From Nitrosopumilus cobalaminigenes (lineage in GTDB: Archaea > Thermoproteota > Nitrososphaeria > Nitrososphaerales > Nitrosopumilaceae), in contig NZ_CP026993.1 in the NCBI RefSeq assembly GCF_013407145.1, forward strand, positions 62,001-126,000: 64,000 nucleotides of DNA. The letters are read 5' to 3'. Under the pieces are notes generated by a model that had not been told where the DNA came from, did no database searches, and worked only from the letters and a program-made list of their open reading frames with translations. Shown here piece by piece: positions 10,180-18,962 of the stretch; within the stretch, counting starts at the first letter, position 1, and each line of letters starts with the position of its first letter. Made by a program: the position numbers and the translations under genes.

Positions 10180-11205
10180 ATGCTTGAACTTGGACAAGAT
10201 GAAATTGCAAAATACCCCTTTTTGGCTGATGCTGGTCAATATCTTAAAGATCAGGGCTTTTCACTTGAACAGTTTGGTTCAGATCCTGACCTAAAGCACC
10301 TAATTGAGAAGGCATATGAGCGAATTAGAGTCGCAGCAGATGGTAAAATCTACAAATCTGATCTGGATGGAGATCATGTATCTAAAGAAGCTGCTTTACC
10401 AAGAGAAGTTTTTTCTTTTCTTTTAGCAATTGTTCTATTGAAGCTTAGTGGCATGCATACTCTAATCAAAAGATTTGCTTTAGCTGAGGCAAGACGAGCT
10501 GAAAAATATTTAGAAAAAGATCTTGCAAATATTTCAGATGAATCTAAAAATCAACTTGCAATTAGAGTAATAGACGATCTTTTTTCAGTTCAAGTAGAAA
10601 AATTAGATGATTTCTTTGTTATTCCTGTTTCTAATTATCTAAAACACTCTATTAATTTTCATGAAAGAGAATGGAAATTAATTAACCGTCATGTAGAAAA
10701 TGGACAAGTCTATCTTTCTCCACACGAAACTGTTAGATTGATAAGAAAAGAATTAGGAACATACATCAATTCGAAAATTGTTAATGCAAGAACTCCTACA
10801 ATGATTCCAGGTTTTGAAGATTCAGTAAACAAATTGGTTTCATTATCTAAAAAATTTGTAACCTATACTGTAACTACTGGAGAATATCCTCCATGCATAA
10901 AACATGCAATAGAAGTTCTTGAAAAGGGTGAAAACCTTCCTCATTCTGGAAGATTTATGCTTGCAACATTTCTTTTATCAAAAGGACAATCTGTTCAACA
11001 AATTGCTCCCTTGTTCAAAAATGCACCTGATTATAACGAACGTGTAACACTTTATCAATTAAATCATTTAGCAGGCACATCTGGTGCTGGAACACAATAC
11101 TCTTGTCCATCTTGTGAGAAATTAAAAACACAAGATCTATGCTTTGCAACATCTGAATGTGATAACATTATCAATCCATTACAATTTGGAAGGAAGAAAA
11201 AATAA
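10180..11205 (+). CDS. priL: DNA primase large subunit PriL
   Basis: This 341-aa protein is the iron-sulfur regulatory subunit of the archaeal/eukaryotic-type primase, which makes RNA primers for replication. The C-terminal domain carries the conserved Cys positions (PPCIKHA near residue 237; CPSCEKLKTQDLCF and SECD near 310-328) and the SGRFMLATFLL and YQLNHLAG signatures of the PriL [4Fe-4S] domain. The stop codon TAA shares its last base with the ATG of priS at 11205, so the two subunits are translationally coupled. Confidence 0.95.
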   Translation: MLELGQDEIAKYPFLADAGQYLKDQGFSLEQFGSDPDLKHLIEKAYERIRVAADGKIYKSDLDGDHVSKEAALPREVFSFLLAIVLLKLSGMHTLIKRFALAEARRAEKYLEKDLANISDESKNQLAIRVIDDLFSVQVEKLDDFFVIPVSNYLKHSINFHEREWKLINRHVENGQVYLSPHETVRLIRKELGTYINSKIVNARTPTMIPGFEDSVNKLVSLSKKFVTYTVTTGEYPPCIKHAIEVLEKGENLPHSGRFMLATFLLSKGQSVQQIAPLFKNAPDYNERVTLYQLNHLAGTSGAGTQYSCPSCEKLKTQDLCFATSECDNIINPLQFGRKKK

Positions 11206-12326
11206 TGCAAGAAACTGATATACAATTTCTAGAAAATTCTTTTAAAAAATACTATTTTGATCATTTTGATCAAATCAAAGTACCTGAAAGAACCTCTGAA
11301 CGTGAATTTGGCTATCAAAAATTCAATTCAGGAATGACTCGACATCTTGCCATTAAAGATGATAAAGAATTACATCTAATGCTAATACAAAATATTCCTT
11401 CAGACGTTTATTGTTCTAATGCATACTATACATTTCCAAATTTACCAATGAATGAAAAAGATTGGAAAGAAGCAGATCTTATTTTTGATATTGATGCGAA
11501 AGATCTTAATTTGCCATGTAGAGAAAGTCATACAGTTTCAATTTGTAACGAATGTAATGAAGTATCAAAAAATTCTTCCCAATGTACAAAATGTAATTCC
11601 ACAAAATTAGAAAAAAAATCTTTACCTTGTAATAATTGCATTAATGCATCTAAAACAGAAGTTACAAAGCTATCTGAAGTTTTAATTGATGATCTTGCAG
11701 TATCAAAAGAAAATATCCATGTTTATTTTTCAGGAAATGAAGGATTTCATGTTTATGTATATGATTCACAATTTCAAGAAATTGGCTCTAGAGAAAGATC
11801 AGAGTTAACAGATTACATTTCATTTCGTGGAATCATACCTGAATCTTTTGGAATGAAAAAAATTAAACCAAATAGAGCATCATTTCCTGATTTTGAAGAT
11901 AAAGGTTGGAGAGGAAGATTTTCAAAATATATTTTTGGATCAAAATCTAAACGCTCAAAAATAATTACAGAATTACTGGCAAATGGTTATTCATCTTTCC
12001 AAAAAACTCTAGATGATGCATCTGATAATATTGGTGTAAAAATTGATCCAAATGTAACTATGGATATTCATAGAATTTTTAGATTACCTGGATCTATAAA
12101 CAGTAAGAGTGGACTTGCAAAAATTCAATGCAATGATTTAGAAAAATTTGATCCATACATCGAAGCATCTTTTCTTAGTGATGAAACTGTAGAAATTTTA
12201 GCAAATTGTCCAATAGAATTCAAATTAAAAAATAAAAAATTTGGTCCATACAATAACGAAAAAATTACCATTCCAACATTTGCTGCAGCCTATATGATTT
12301 GTAAAAAACTTGCTAGAATAGCTTGA
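11205..12326 (+). CDS. priS: DNA primase catalytic subunit PriS
   Basis: This 373-aa AEP-superfamily primase is the catalytic partner of PriL. The metal-binding DxD is in LIFDIDAKD (D95, D97), and the SGxxGxH motif is SGNEGFHV near residue 176. The RFSKYIFG and DIHRIFRLPGSINSKSGL segments are typical of PriS. A Cys-rich insertion follows the DxD (C105, then CxxC pairs at C114/C117, C127/C130 and C142/C145), which suggests one or two zinc knuckles, more than in well-known euryarchaeal PriS. It overlaps priL by 1 nt and is followed after 47 nt by the UPF0182 gene. Confidence 0.95.
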   Translation: MQETDIQFLENSFKKYYFDHFDQIKVPERTSEREFGYQKFNSGMTRHLAIKDDKELHLMLIQNIPSDVYCSNAYYTFPNLPMNEKDWKEADLIFDIDAKDLNLPCRESHTVSICNECNEVSKNSSQCTKCNSTKLEKKSLPCNNCINASKTEVTKLSEVLIDDLAVSKENIHVYFSGNEGFHVYVYDSQFQEIGSRERSELTDYISFRGIIPESFGMKKIKPNRASFPDFEDKGWRGRFSKYIFGSKSKRSKIITELLANGYSSFQKTLDDASDNIGVKIDPNVTMDIHRIFRLPGSINSKSGLAKIQCNDLEKFDPYIEASFLSDETVEILANCPIEFKLKNKKFGPYNNEKITIPTFAAAYMICKKLARIA

Positions 12327-12373
12327 TTTTACCGGTAAGACATTAATTTACCAAATCTCAAGAAAATTTAGTT

Positions 12374-15229
12374 TTGTATAGCGCCTCTACTGATAAGCAA
12401 GCTCCTCCTCCTGATGCTGGAAAATACATCAGATTGGGTATTGTAGCCATAATCGGAATAGTGATTTTCACTATGGTTGGTAATCAGGCAGTTATTTTAT
12501 CAATGAATTTCACAGAATTTGGCGATCAATTCACAAAACCTCTTTACTATACACTAGTTTCGACAATTATTCTTTCAGCGATTGCTCTAGTTCGAGTAAA
12601 CATTGCAGGAAGATCTTCAATTTTCTGGTATGCCATTAGTACAGGAATTGGATTTTTAGGAAGTGGAGGACAACAACCTATCTCAAATACTTTGAAAAGT
12701 TTTAGAGATTACAAATTATCCTCTGCTCAATTTGTAATTTGGCAAATCACAAAGATTTTGCTTTTTGGAGCTTTCTTTGCAAATATTATGTTTGGATTTG
12801 CAGCAATGTCATTTATAGATGGAAATACTTTGGGAATAGAAAACTTACCATCATTATTTTCTCTACCATTTGTAACTCCTGAGAATAATCCAAACTATGC
12901 AGCTGAAAATGTAGTTCCAATGATTCCCGCTTTAGTAATTTTGATTCCCCCATTACTTGCAGCTATAGGACTTCGTTTAGTATTGTATGTTGGAATTCAT
13001 AGAATAATTCATGTCATTACTTCCTTTATGCAAGATTCCAATGAAGGTAAACCACGATATCTAAACTATGTATCAACAATTGAAGGAATTATTGGTATTG
13101 GTGTAATTTGGGCTGGTATCAATCTCTTCTTTACAGATCAAATTGATTATAACACAAGATATGTTATTGGTGGTACACTTGTTATTGGTTTTGCTTTAAT
13201 TGCATTTTCGCTAGTTGATAGAATTCGTGCTCGTGTACTAACTCATATGTTTAAGAGAGATGTTTACATCAGATTTTTAACAATTATAGCAATTGCAATT
13301 ATTATTGCAGGATTTGTATCAGTAAACAACAGTATTGCCGATGCAAAGAAAATTGAATATTTGGGACCATATACTGCACAACAAATTGGTGTAAATCGTT
13401 ATCTTGGTGAGCTAAATAACGTTCAAGAAAATATTCATGATGTACAACTAACTTCTGTTTCTGCAAACAATATCAAAAATTATGTAAAGCAAAATTCTGA
13501 TGTACTTGATGTAATTCGAGTATGGGATTGGGAGGCTGCTTTTGCTAAATTAAAGCCAGAGATAGGTCTAATTCCGTATGTAGACTTTGAAGATAATGAT
13601 ATTCTTCGATTTAACAATACATTGTATTGGACTGCTTCAATGAAGCCAATTTTACCAACATCTGTTAGTCTTGAAAATAGATGGTACAATGAGCATCTTG
13701 TATATACACATGTTCCAGATGGATTTCTCACTTTAGAGGCTACTGATGGTCAGATTGTTGATAGTAGTGAATTTTTCAAACAAAGAGAAATTTACTATGG
13801 TGAAGGTGGATTGTTTGAACAAACCTGGTCAGGTTATCCAAACTCAAGAGGTGATAATAGTGCTGAACTTGGTGGCGTATCGTATTCTGGTTTAGGTGGA
13901 TTGGATGTATCACCACCACTTAGTTGGATTTTTGAGCCAAACTTTTTGCTTTCATTTCCAGGTGAATCAGTTCACATTATGAGATACAAAGATGTACATG
14001 ATAGAATGGAAACACTATATCCTTATTTCCTCTATGATTTGTTTGGAAAAGAATTAGATTCCCTTCCTGTAACTGATGGTGAAAATTCTTACTGGTTAAT
14101 TCCATTAATTATTGGATTTGATACAGGTGATGTTCCTTGGTCTGTTGGTAATCCGTACTTACGTTTAGTAGGTTATGCATTAGTTGATTCCTACAATGGC
14201 GATATTCAATTACTGAAAACTGGTGATGATTTCTTTACTGAAATGTTTGCTAGTCAATACTCTGAACAATTCCAACCTATGCCACAATGGTTAGAAGAAC
14301 AAATTAGATATCCCGTTGAATTATTTAATTGGAAAACAGAGATGTATAATATTTACCACGTAACAAACGTTGAAACTTTTATTCAAGCTAACGAATTTTA
14401 TGAAATTCCACGTGGTCTTGATACCTATTATGTAGAAGCAAAACCTCCTGGATTTGATCAAACAGAATTTGTTGGATTACTTTCGTTGGAATTAAGAGGT
14501 TCTCAAGGTAGAAACCTTGCTGGATATATGGTAGTTGAAAATGATCTTACAAATCTAGGAAACTTGCAATTCTATGAAGTTCCATTAAATTCTACGACTA
14601 AATTGATAGGTCCTACCGCAGTGCGAGAAGCATTAGATAGAGATCCTGAATTTGCTCAATTAAAGACCCTTTTGAGAAATCCAAGAATTGGTGATAATAT
14701 TCTATACCGTGTTGGTGATCATGATATCTACTTTATTCCTGTATACACTGCAGGTGCTGGTGGAGTAGTTGCTCAATTAGGAACTATTGCAGCAGTAGGA
14801 GCTGCATTCAATGGCGAATACTTTGTTGGATTAGGTGAAACACAAGAAGAAGCATTTGAAGCATACTTGAAGAAAGTTTCTGGTGTAGCATCTACTACTA
14901 CTACTGCAGATGATGATTATGTAGAATTGATTCGAAGTGATAGAATTGATATAATTAAGTCTGTATTTGAAACAAATGGTATTTCTGTTTCTGAACCAAC
15001 ATCTATTCAGATCCCATTATCATTTAATGAAGGGGAATTGTTCTTCTTTACTGAAAGTGATCGTGCAGATACTGAAGACTTCTTAAATAAATTCATAGAT
15101 GACTTTGTAAAACCAAGAACTGACAGAGTCTTCATGTGGCAAGAAGATACTAATCTTAACATTGGAACTGTATTAGTAAAAGATGAACTTCCTGAGATAC
15201 ACTATATCTCTATAGAGGTTGGCAACTAA
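12374..15229 (+). CDS. UPF0182 (COG1615) family large membrane protein
   Basis: This 951-aa protein starts at a TTG (the only start that keeps the N-terminal tail). About seven hydrophobic segments lie in the first ~330 residues. A long, mainly extracytoplasmic region follows, with the family features IDYNTRYVIGG, FTDQ..YNTRY, YPYFLYDLFGKEL and SYWLIP. Length and architecture agree with COG1615 proteins found in cyanobacteria, actinobacteria and some archaea, whose function is unknown. The gene lies in the primase run and ends exactly where the amidotransferase gene begins (0 nt gap), so the two are probably cotranscribed. Confidence 0.85.
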   Translation: MYSASTDKQAPPPDAGKYIRLGIVAIIGIVIFTMVGNQAVILSMNFTEFGDQFTKPLYYTLVSTIILSAIALVRVNIAGRSSIFWYAISTGIGFLGSGGQQPISNTLKSFRDYKLSSAQFVIWQITKILLFGAFFANIMFGFAAMSFIDGNTLGIENLPSLFSLPFVTPENNPNYAAENVVPMIPALVILIPPLLAAIGLRLVLYVGIHRIIHVITSFMQDSNEGKPRYLNYVSTIEGIIGIGVIWAGINLFFTDQIDYNTRYVIGGTLVIGFALIAFSLVDRIRARVLTHMFKRDVYIRFLTIIAIAIIIAGFVSVNNSIADAKKIEYLGPYTAQQIGVNRYLGELNNVQENIHDVQLTSVSANNIKNYVKQNSDVLDVIRVWDWEAAFAKLKPEIGLIPYVDFEDNDILRFNNTLYWTASMKPILPTSVSLENRWYNEHLVYTHVPDGFLTLEATDGQIVDSSEFFKQREIYYGEGGLFEQTWSGYPNSRGDNSAELGGVSYSGLGGLDVSPPLSWIFEPNFLLSFPGESVHIMRYKDVHDRMETLYPYFLYDLFGKELDSLPVTDGENSYWLIPLIIGFDTGDVPWSVGNPYLRLVGYALVDSYNGDIQLLKTGDDFFTEMFASQYSEQFQPMPQWLEEQIRYPVELFNWKTEMYNIYHVTNVETFIQANEFYEIPRGLDTYYVEAKPPGFDQTEFVGLLSLELRGSQGRNLAGYMVVENDLTNLGNLQFYEVPLNSTTKLIGPTAVREALDRDPEFAQLKTLLRNPRIGDNILYRVGDHDIYFIPVYTAGAGGVVAQLGTIAAVGAAFNGEYFVGLGETQEEAFEAYLKKVSGVASTTTTADDDYVELIRSDRIDIIKSVFETNGISVSEPTSIQIPLSFNEGELFFFTESDRADTEDFLNKFIDDFVKPRTDRVFMWQEDTNLNIGTVLVKDELPEIHYISIEVGN

Positions 15230-15772
15230 TTGCTACTTGTTGTTGATAATGGTTCTATTTACACAAAAAATTTAACCAATTTTCTTACAGAAAAAAATAT
15301 TTCTTTTGAACAACAAACCCCTCACTCATTAAATTTAGATTCAATATCAAAATATGACTCATTCATTCTTTCTGGAAGAAGAAGAAATGAAAAAAAGATT
15401 AATAAAATTAATTCCAAAATTATCAAACACTCCATTAATAATAATAACAAACTGCTTGGAATTTGCTATGGTGCAGAAATTTTAGCACTATCTTTAGGGG
15501 GAACAATTCGAAAATCTCCATCTCTTCAAAAAGGAAATGAATCTATACAAATTCTAATGGATAATTCCATTTGCGATGGCTCAATAGAAGTTTTTGAGAG
15601 TCATGGCTATGAAATTTCCAAATTACCTAGAGAACTAGTACCGATTGCTAAATCAAAAAACTGTAAATTTGAAATAATTCAATATAAAAAAAAGCCAATT
15701 TTTGGAACTCAGTTTCACCCTGAAATGAGTAAAGATGGAAATGATTTGATAGAAAAATTTTGTTTGCTCTGA
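15230..15772 (+). CDS. Class I glutamine amidotransferase, possibly GMP synthase subunit A
   Basis: This 180-aa protein is a stand-alone GATase domain that releases ammonia from glutamine. The nucleophile is the Cys of GICYGAEILA (residue ~82), and the His-Glu pair is in FGTQFHPEMS near the C-terminus. Layout and length match archaeal GuaAA, which pairs with a separate GuaAB synthetase; no GuaAB is visible here. The usual GGP motif is replaced by SGRRR, so specificity is uncertain and other GATase partners are possible. It starts at TTG directly after the UPF0182 stop. Confidence 0.7.
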   Translation: MLLVVDNGSIYTKNLTNFLTEKNISFEQQTPHSLNLDSISKYDSFILSGRRRNEKKINKINSKIIKHSINNNNKLLGICYGAEILALSLGGTIRKSPSLQKGNESIQILMDNSICDGSIEVFESHGYEISKLPRELVPIAKSKNCKFEIIQYKKKPIFGTQFHPEMSKDGNDLIEKFCLL

Positions 15773-15806
15773 TTGATTTTAATAACTCTCAAAATTTCTT
15801 TAATTT

Positions 15807-16769
15807 ATGGACGAAGAAAATCATGAATTACTTTTACCCCTTGTTGAAGAAGAAAATATTTGCCTCCCATTACCAATAAACGTCGTATCAAAATACTGGA
15901 ATATTGATTTACCTATGGCAGAAGCCATAGATTCAGCAAAAAAATATTCTGGATTTGATGGTAGTATACTGATTGAAGGAATTGAAACTGCAGAAAGACA
16001 TGGTTTAACATGTAAAATAGTTCATTCATCACTAACTGAATTAAAAAAAATTATAGATCTTGGAATTCCACCCATTGTAATTCTTCCTGGAATTCCTGAA
16101 ATCACTCAACATGCATCTGTAATTACTGGTTATGATGAGAATGAAAAAACAATTTTACATTATATTCAGACCGGGAATAAAGAAGGAGAACAACAAGAAG
16201 GTGCAATTCCCCAAGATATTTTTGAGAAAGAATGGTCTGAAGAAGGAAAATTACTAATTATTTTAGCTCCATCTGATATTCTTTCATCAATACAACTTGA
16301 AAATGATGTAAATAAAAAATCGAATCGCTTATGCTTAATTTCTGAAAAACAAAATATTTTAAAAAATACTACCGAAGCCCTAGAATCTTTAAAACAAGCA
16401 GTAGAACTTGATGGAAATAACTCTACTGCATTAAATCTGTTAGGTGCAATGCTAAATGCAGGAAATTCTCCTGACTGTATCAAATATTATGAAAAATGTT
16501 TACAAATCAACGGTAAATCATATCTTACTTTTAATGGTCTGGGAAATTTTTATCTAAAAACAAACCAATTTGAAAAAGCAGAAAATTACTATACAAAAGC
16601 AATAGAAATTAACCCAAAACGTTCTGCAAAAATTTACAAAAATCGTGCTTATCTTAGAGAAAAACAAAATAATTATTCTGGTGCGAAAGAAGATTTGAAA
16701 AATTATTTAAAATATTACCCAAAAGCCCCTGATAGAGGAATAATAGAACAAGCAATTAGAGAACTTTAA
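15807..16769 (+). CDS. C39-peptidase-like domain fused to TPR repeats
   Basis: This 320-aa protein has no signal peptide. Residues ~8-155 resemble a C39-like papain-fold domain: candidate Cys19 (ENICLPLPINVVSKYW), His102 (QHASVITGYD) and the ITGYDEN strand typical of C39. The Asp usually found after the His strand is not present (HYIQTG in its place), so it may be a degenerate, peptide-binding or differently wired version. Residues ~195-315 contain about three TPR units (LNLLGAMLNAG, FNGLGNFYLKTNQFEKAENYY, IYKNRAYLREKQNNYSGAKEDL). Similar C39-TPR fusions occur in bacteria with unknown role. It is the last gene before tRNA-Gly. Confidence 0.6.
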   Translation: MDEENHELLLPLVEEENICLPLPINVVSKYWNIDLPMAEAIDSAKKYSGFDGSILIEGIETAERHGLTCKIVHSSLTELKKIIDLGIPPIVILPGIPEITQHASVITGYDENEKTILHYIQTGNKEGEQQEGAIPQDIFEKEWSEEGKLLIILAPSDILSSIQLENDVNKKSNRLCLISEKQNILKNTTEALESLKQAVELDGNNSTALNLLGAMLNAGNSPDCIKYYEKCLQINGKSYLTFNGLGNFYLKTNQFEKAENYYTKAIEINPKRSAKIYKNRAYLREKQNNYSGAKEDLKNYLKYYPKAPDRGIIEQAIREL

Positions 16770-16843
16770 TGCGGAGTGCGGGATTTGAACCCGCGGCCTT
16801 CAGCTTGGGAAGCTGACGTCATACCAGACTAAACTAACTCCGC
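16770..16843 (-). tRNA. tRNA-Gly (CCC)
   Basis: Read on the minus strand, the acceptor halves GCGGAGT/ACTCCGC pair fully with discriminator A. The anticodon stem TCAGC/GCTGA encloses loop TTCCCAA (anticodon CCC), and the T arm is GCGGG-TTCAAAT-CCCGC. No intron is present and CCA is not encoded. Confidence 0.95.
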
Positions 16844-16867
16844 CTAGAAGAAATTCATTAACTATGA

Positions 16868-16875
16868 TTAAATAT
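16868..16875 (+). promoter_or_regulatory. TATA-like box of the 57-aa zinc protein
   Basis: TTAAATAT is centred about 24 nt before the ATG at 16896. This favours that ATG over the upstream TTG at 16881. Confidence 0.4.
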
Positions 16876-16895
16876 CTTAATTGACAATTCAAAAT

Positions 16896-17069
16896 ATGGA
16901 TGCAAGATGTCCTGAATGTGAGAAAGTTGCAATATTAGATGATGATGTAACAAATGTAAAATGTCCTCATTGTAATTTTGAAGCAGATTATGAAACTTAT
17001 CTTGAAATCATGAAAGATCAGGCAATCAATATGTCGTCTGAATATATTCCAGACAGACCTGGAATTTAA
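16896..17069 (+). CDS. Small zinc-ribbon protein (57 aa)
   Basis: The protein has two CxxC knuckles: ARCPECEKV near residue 5 and VKCPHCNFE near 27. They are spaced like a single zinc ribbon of the LysW/TFIIB type, followed by an acidic helical tail ending IPDRPGI. The ATG at 16896 is preferred because of a TATA-like box 24 nt upstream; a TTG at 16881 would add five residues. It is not a clear LysW, since that protein has the C-terminal EDWGE motif, which is absent here. The function is unknown. It converges on the 40-aa zinc protein gene with no gap. Confidence 0.7.
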   Translation: MDARCPECEKVAILDDDVTNVKCPHCNFEADYETYLEIMKDQAINMSSEYIPDRPGI

Positions 17070-17192
17070 TTACCAATAACTTCCTTTATCTGAGCAATCT
17101 AAATGAGCTCCACAGTTTGGGCAAAACATATGACAAGCTTGCATGTCAACCATTTTTTTATCACATCTTGGACATCTGATCTCTTCTACCAT
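17070..17192 (-). CDS. Very small zinc-ribbon protein (40 aa)
   Basis: An open frame runs from the ATG at 17192 to the TAA at 17070. It encodes MVEEIRCPRCDKKM..., with C7/C10, C20, C24/C27 and C33 and an aromatic end (SYW). Two CPxC knuckles and an intervening Cys-His pair (A19-C20-H21) look like a treble-clef or zinc-ribbon fold. A TATA-like box lies about 24 nt upstream of the ATG. Its stop codon is directly adjacent to the stop of the convergent 57-aa gene. Its short length would let automated annotation miss it. The function is unknown. Confidence 0.65.
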   Translation of the reverse strand: MVEEIRCPRCDKKMVDMQACHMFCPNCGAHLDCSDKGSYW

Positions 17193-17210
17193 GCCTATCT
17201 CAATTAATCT

Positions 17211-17220
17211 TAATTTAAAA
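17211..17220 (-). promoter_or_regulatory. TATA-like box of the 40-aa zinc protein
   Basis: On the minus strand TTTTAAATTA is centred about 24 nt before the ATG at 17192. This matches the leaderless spacing seen across the window. Confidence 0.4.
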
Positions 17221-17266
17221 ATAATGTCCAAAGGTTAATTAGTCGTTCAACTTTTTTTTGGAATAA

Positions 17267-17668
17267 TTGGCAAACTTCAAACTTACCATCTCTGACATTA
17301 AAGGAAAATCTATTTCAAAAGAACTCAAAGATAGTGATGCTAATCCTTTGTTAGGATTACAGCTAGGGAATGAAACTGATGCATCAATTGTTGGATTAAC
17401 TGGAAAATTAAAACTTATGGGAGGAAGTGACAAATCTGGCGTTCCTATGAGAAATGATGTTCATGGTGCAGCAAGAAAAAAAGTTTTGCTTTCTAAAGGA
17501 GTTGGATTACAAGATGCAGAAGCTGGACAAAGAAAAAGAAAGTTAATGCGAGGAAATACTGTATCCGAAGAAATCTATCAAGTAAATTGTAAATTTGATG
17601 GAGAATTACCAGTAGAAGCTCCTGCTGAAGATGCAGCAGAAGAAAAAACTGAAGATAAAAAAGAATAA
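17267..17668 (+). CDS. rps6e: Ribosomal protein S6e
   Basis: This 133-aa small-subunit ribosomal protein starts at TTG (MANFKLTISDIKGKSISKEL). The conserved features GKLKLMGGSDKSGVPMRNDV and RKRKLMRGNTVSEEIYQVN identify S6e of the archaeal/eukaryotic type. The Ala/Glu/Lys-rich C-terminal tail is lineage-specific. It is followed after 31 nt by the aIF2 gamma gene, a common archaeal pairing, although that gene has its own TATA-like box. Confidence 0.95.
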   Translation: MANFKLTISDIKGKSISKELKDSDANPLLGLQLGNETDASIVGLTGKLKLMGGSDKSGVPMRNDVHGAARKKVLLSKGVGLQDAEAGQRKRKLMRGNTVSEEIYQVNCKFDGELPVEAPAEDAAEEKTEDKKE

Positions 17669-17672
17669 CTTA

Positions 17673-17680
17673 ACATATAC
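17673..17680 (+). promoter_or_regulatory. TATA-like box of the aIF2 gamma gene
   Basis: The sequence around ACATATAC is centred about 23 nt before the ATG at 17700, just after the S6e stop. Confidence 0.35.
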
Positions 17681-17699
17681 CGATTTAACTTTTTGACTC

Positions 17700-18962
17700 A
17701 TGCATTGGAGAGAAACTCTTCCTGATTGGTACATTAAAAAATATGGCTATCAACCATGTGTTAACATTGGAACTGCAGGTCATGTTGATCATGGAAAAAC
17801 TACTCTTATTCAGGCCTTAACTGGTTCTTGGACTAGTGTACATAGTCAAGAACTAAAACGTGGAATCACAATTCGTGTTGGTTATTCTGATGCTGCTTTT
17901 TACAAGTGCAAAAAATGTGAAGAACCATTAGGATATTCTACAACTCCAAAGTGTAATAATTGTGGAAAAGAAAGTGAATTATCTAGAGTTGTTAGTTTTG
18001 TAGATAGTCCTGGACACGAAAGTCTTATGGCAAATATGCTTTCAGGTTCTGCTTTAATGGATGGGGCTTTACTATTAGTAGCAGCAAATGAGAAAGTACC
18101 CAAACCACAAACTAAAGAACACCTTTTAGCTCTTCAAACTCTTGGAATTCAACAAATAGTCGTTGTTCAAAATAAAGTCGATTTACTTTCTTACAAAGAA
18201 GCTTTAGTAAATTACCAAGAAATTACAAAATTTGTTAAAGGAAGTCATGGTGCAAAAGCTCCAATTATTCCAATATCTGCACAATCTGGATTAAACATTG
18301 ACGCGTTAATTGGAGCAATCGAATCATCAATCAAAACACCTGAAAGAGATGAAAAAGCAGATACAGTAATGCATGTTTTACGTTCTTTTGATGTAAACAA
18401 ACCTGGAATAAAATTAAAAGATATCAAAGGTGGTGTAATTGGAGGAAGTTTAACTCAAGGAGTTTTTAATGTTGGTGATGAAATTGAGATTAAACCAGGA
18501 ATTTTGAATGAAAAGAAAAAGACTTACGAACCACTTCTAACTGAAATTACTTCATTAGGAACTGCGGCAGGTATTGTTGAATCTGTAAAACCTGGCGGTC
18601 TAGTTGCTATTGGAACAAAGTTAGATCCTGCTATGACTAGAAGTGATTCTTTTATTGGTTCAGTAATTGGAAAACCTGGTACACTACCTGAAAATTCTAC
18701 TTTACTAAAATTAGAAGTAAATTTGTTTGATTCTGCTGTAGGTGTTACTGAAGATATCAAAGTTCTACCAATAAAATCTGGTGAATTACTTCGACTAAAC
18801 ATTGGTACTGCTCCTATATTAGGCAAGGTTACTAAAGTAAAATCAAAGAATATAGAAATTGAATTAAGGAGACCAGCATGCATCTTTGAAGGTGGCAACG
18901 TAGCAATTAGTAGAAGAATTGCTGAAAGATGGAGATTGATTGGTGCAGGAATAGTTGGTTGA
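17700..18962 (+). CDS. eif2g: Translation initiation factor aIF2 subunit gamma
   Basis: This 420-aa GTPase brings initiator Met-tRNA to the small ribosomal subunit as part of the aIF2 alpha/beta/gamma complex. G1 is GHVDHGKTT (residues ~27-35), G3 is DSPGHE, and G4 is NKVD near residue 159. The zinc knuckle CKKC...CNNC lies between G2 and G3, as in the family. Domains II and III follow, with the RPACIFEGGNVAISRR segment near the end. The PIN-domain gene overlaps its last 8 nt. The alpha subunit is encoded in this window at 22160-22957; beta is not seen. Confidence 0.97.
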   Translation: MHWRETLPDWYIKKYGYQPCVNIGTAGHVDHGKTTLIQALTGSWTSVHSQELKRGITIRVGYSDAAFYKCKKCEEPLGYSTTPKCNNCGKESELSRVVSFVDSPGHESLMANMLSGSALMDGALLLVAANEKVPKPQTKEHLLALQTLGIQQIVVVQNKVDLLSYKEALVNYQEITKFVKGSHGAKAPIIPISAQSGLNIDALIGAIESSIKTPERDEKADTVMHVLRSFDVNKPGIKLKDIKGGVIGGSLTQGVFNVGDEIEIKPGILNEKKKTYEPLLTEITSLGTAAGIVESVKPGGLVAIGTKLDPAMTRSDSFIGSVIGKPGTLPENSTLLKLEVNLFDSAVGVTEDIKVLPIKSGELLRLNIGTAPILGKVTKVKSKNIEIELRRPACIFEGGNVAISRRIAERWRLIGAGIVG

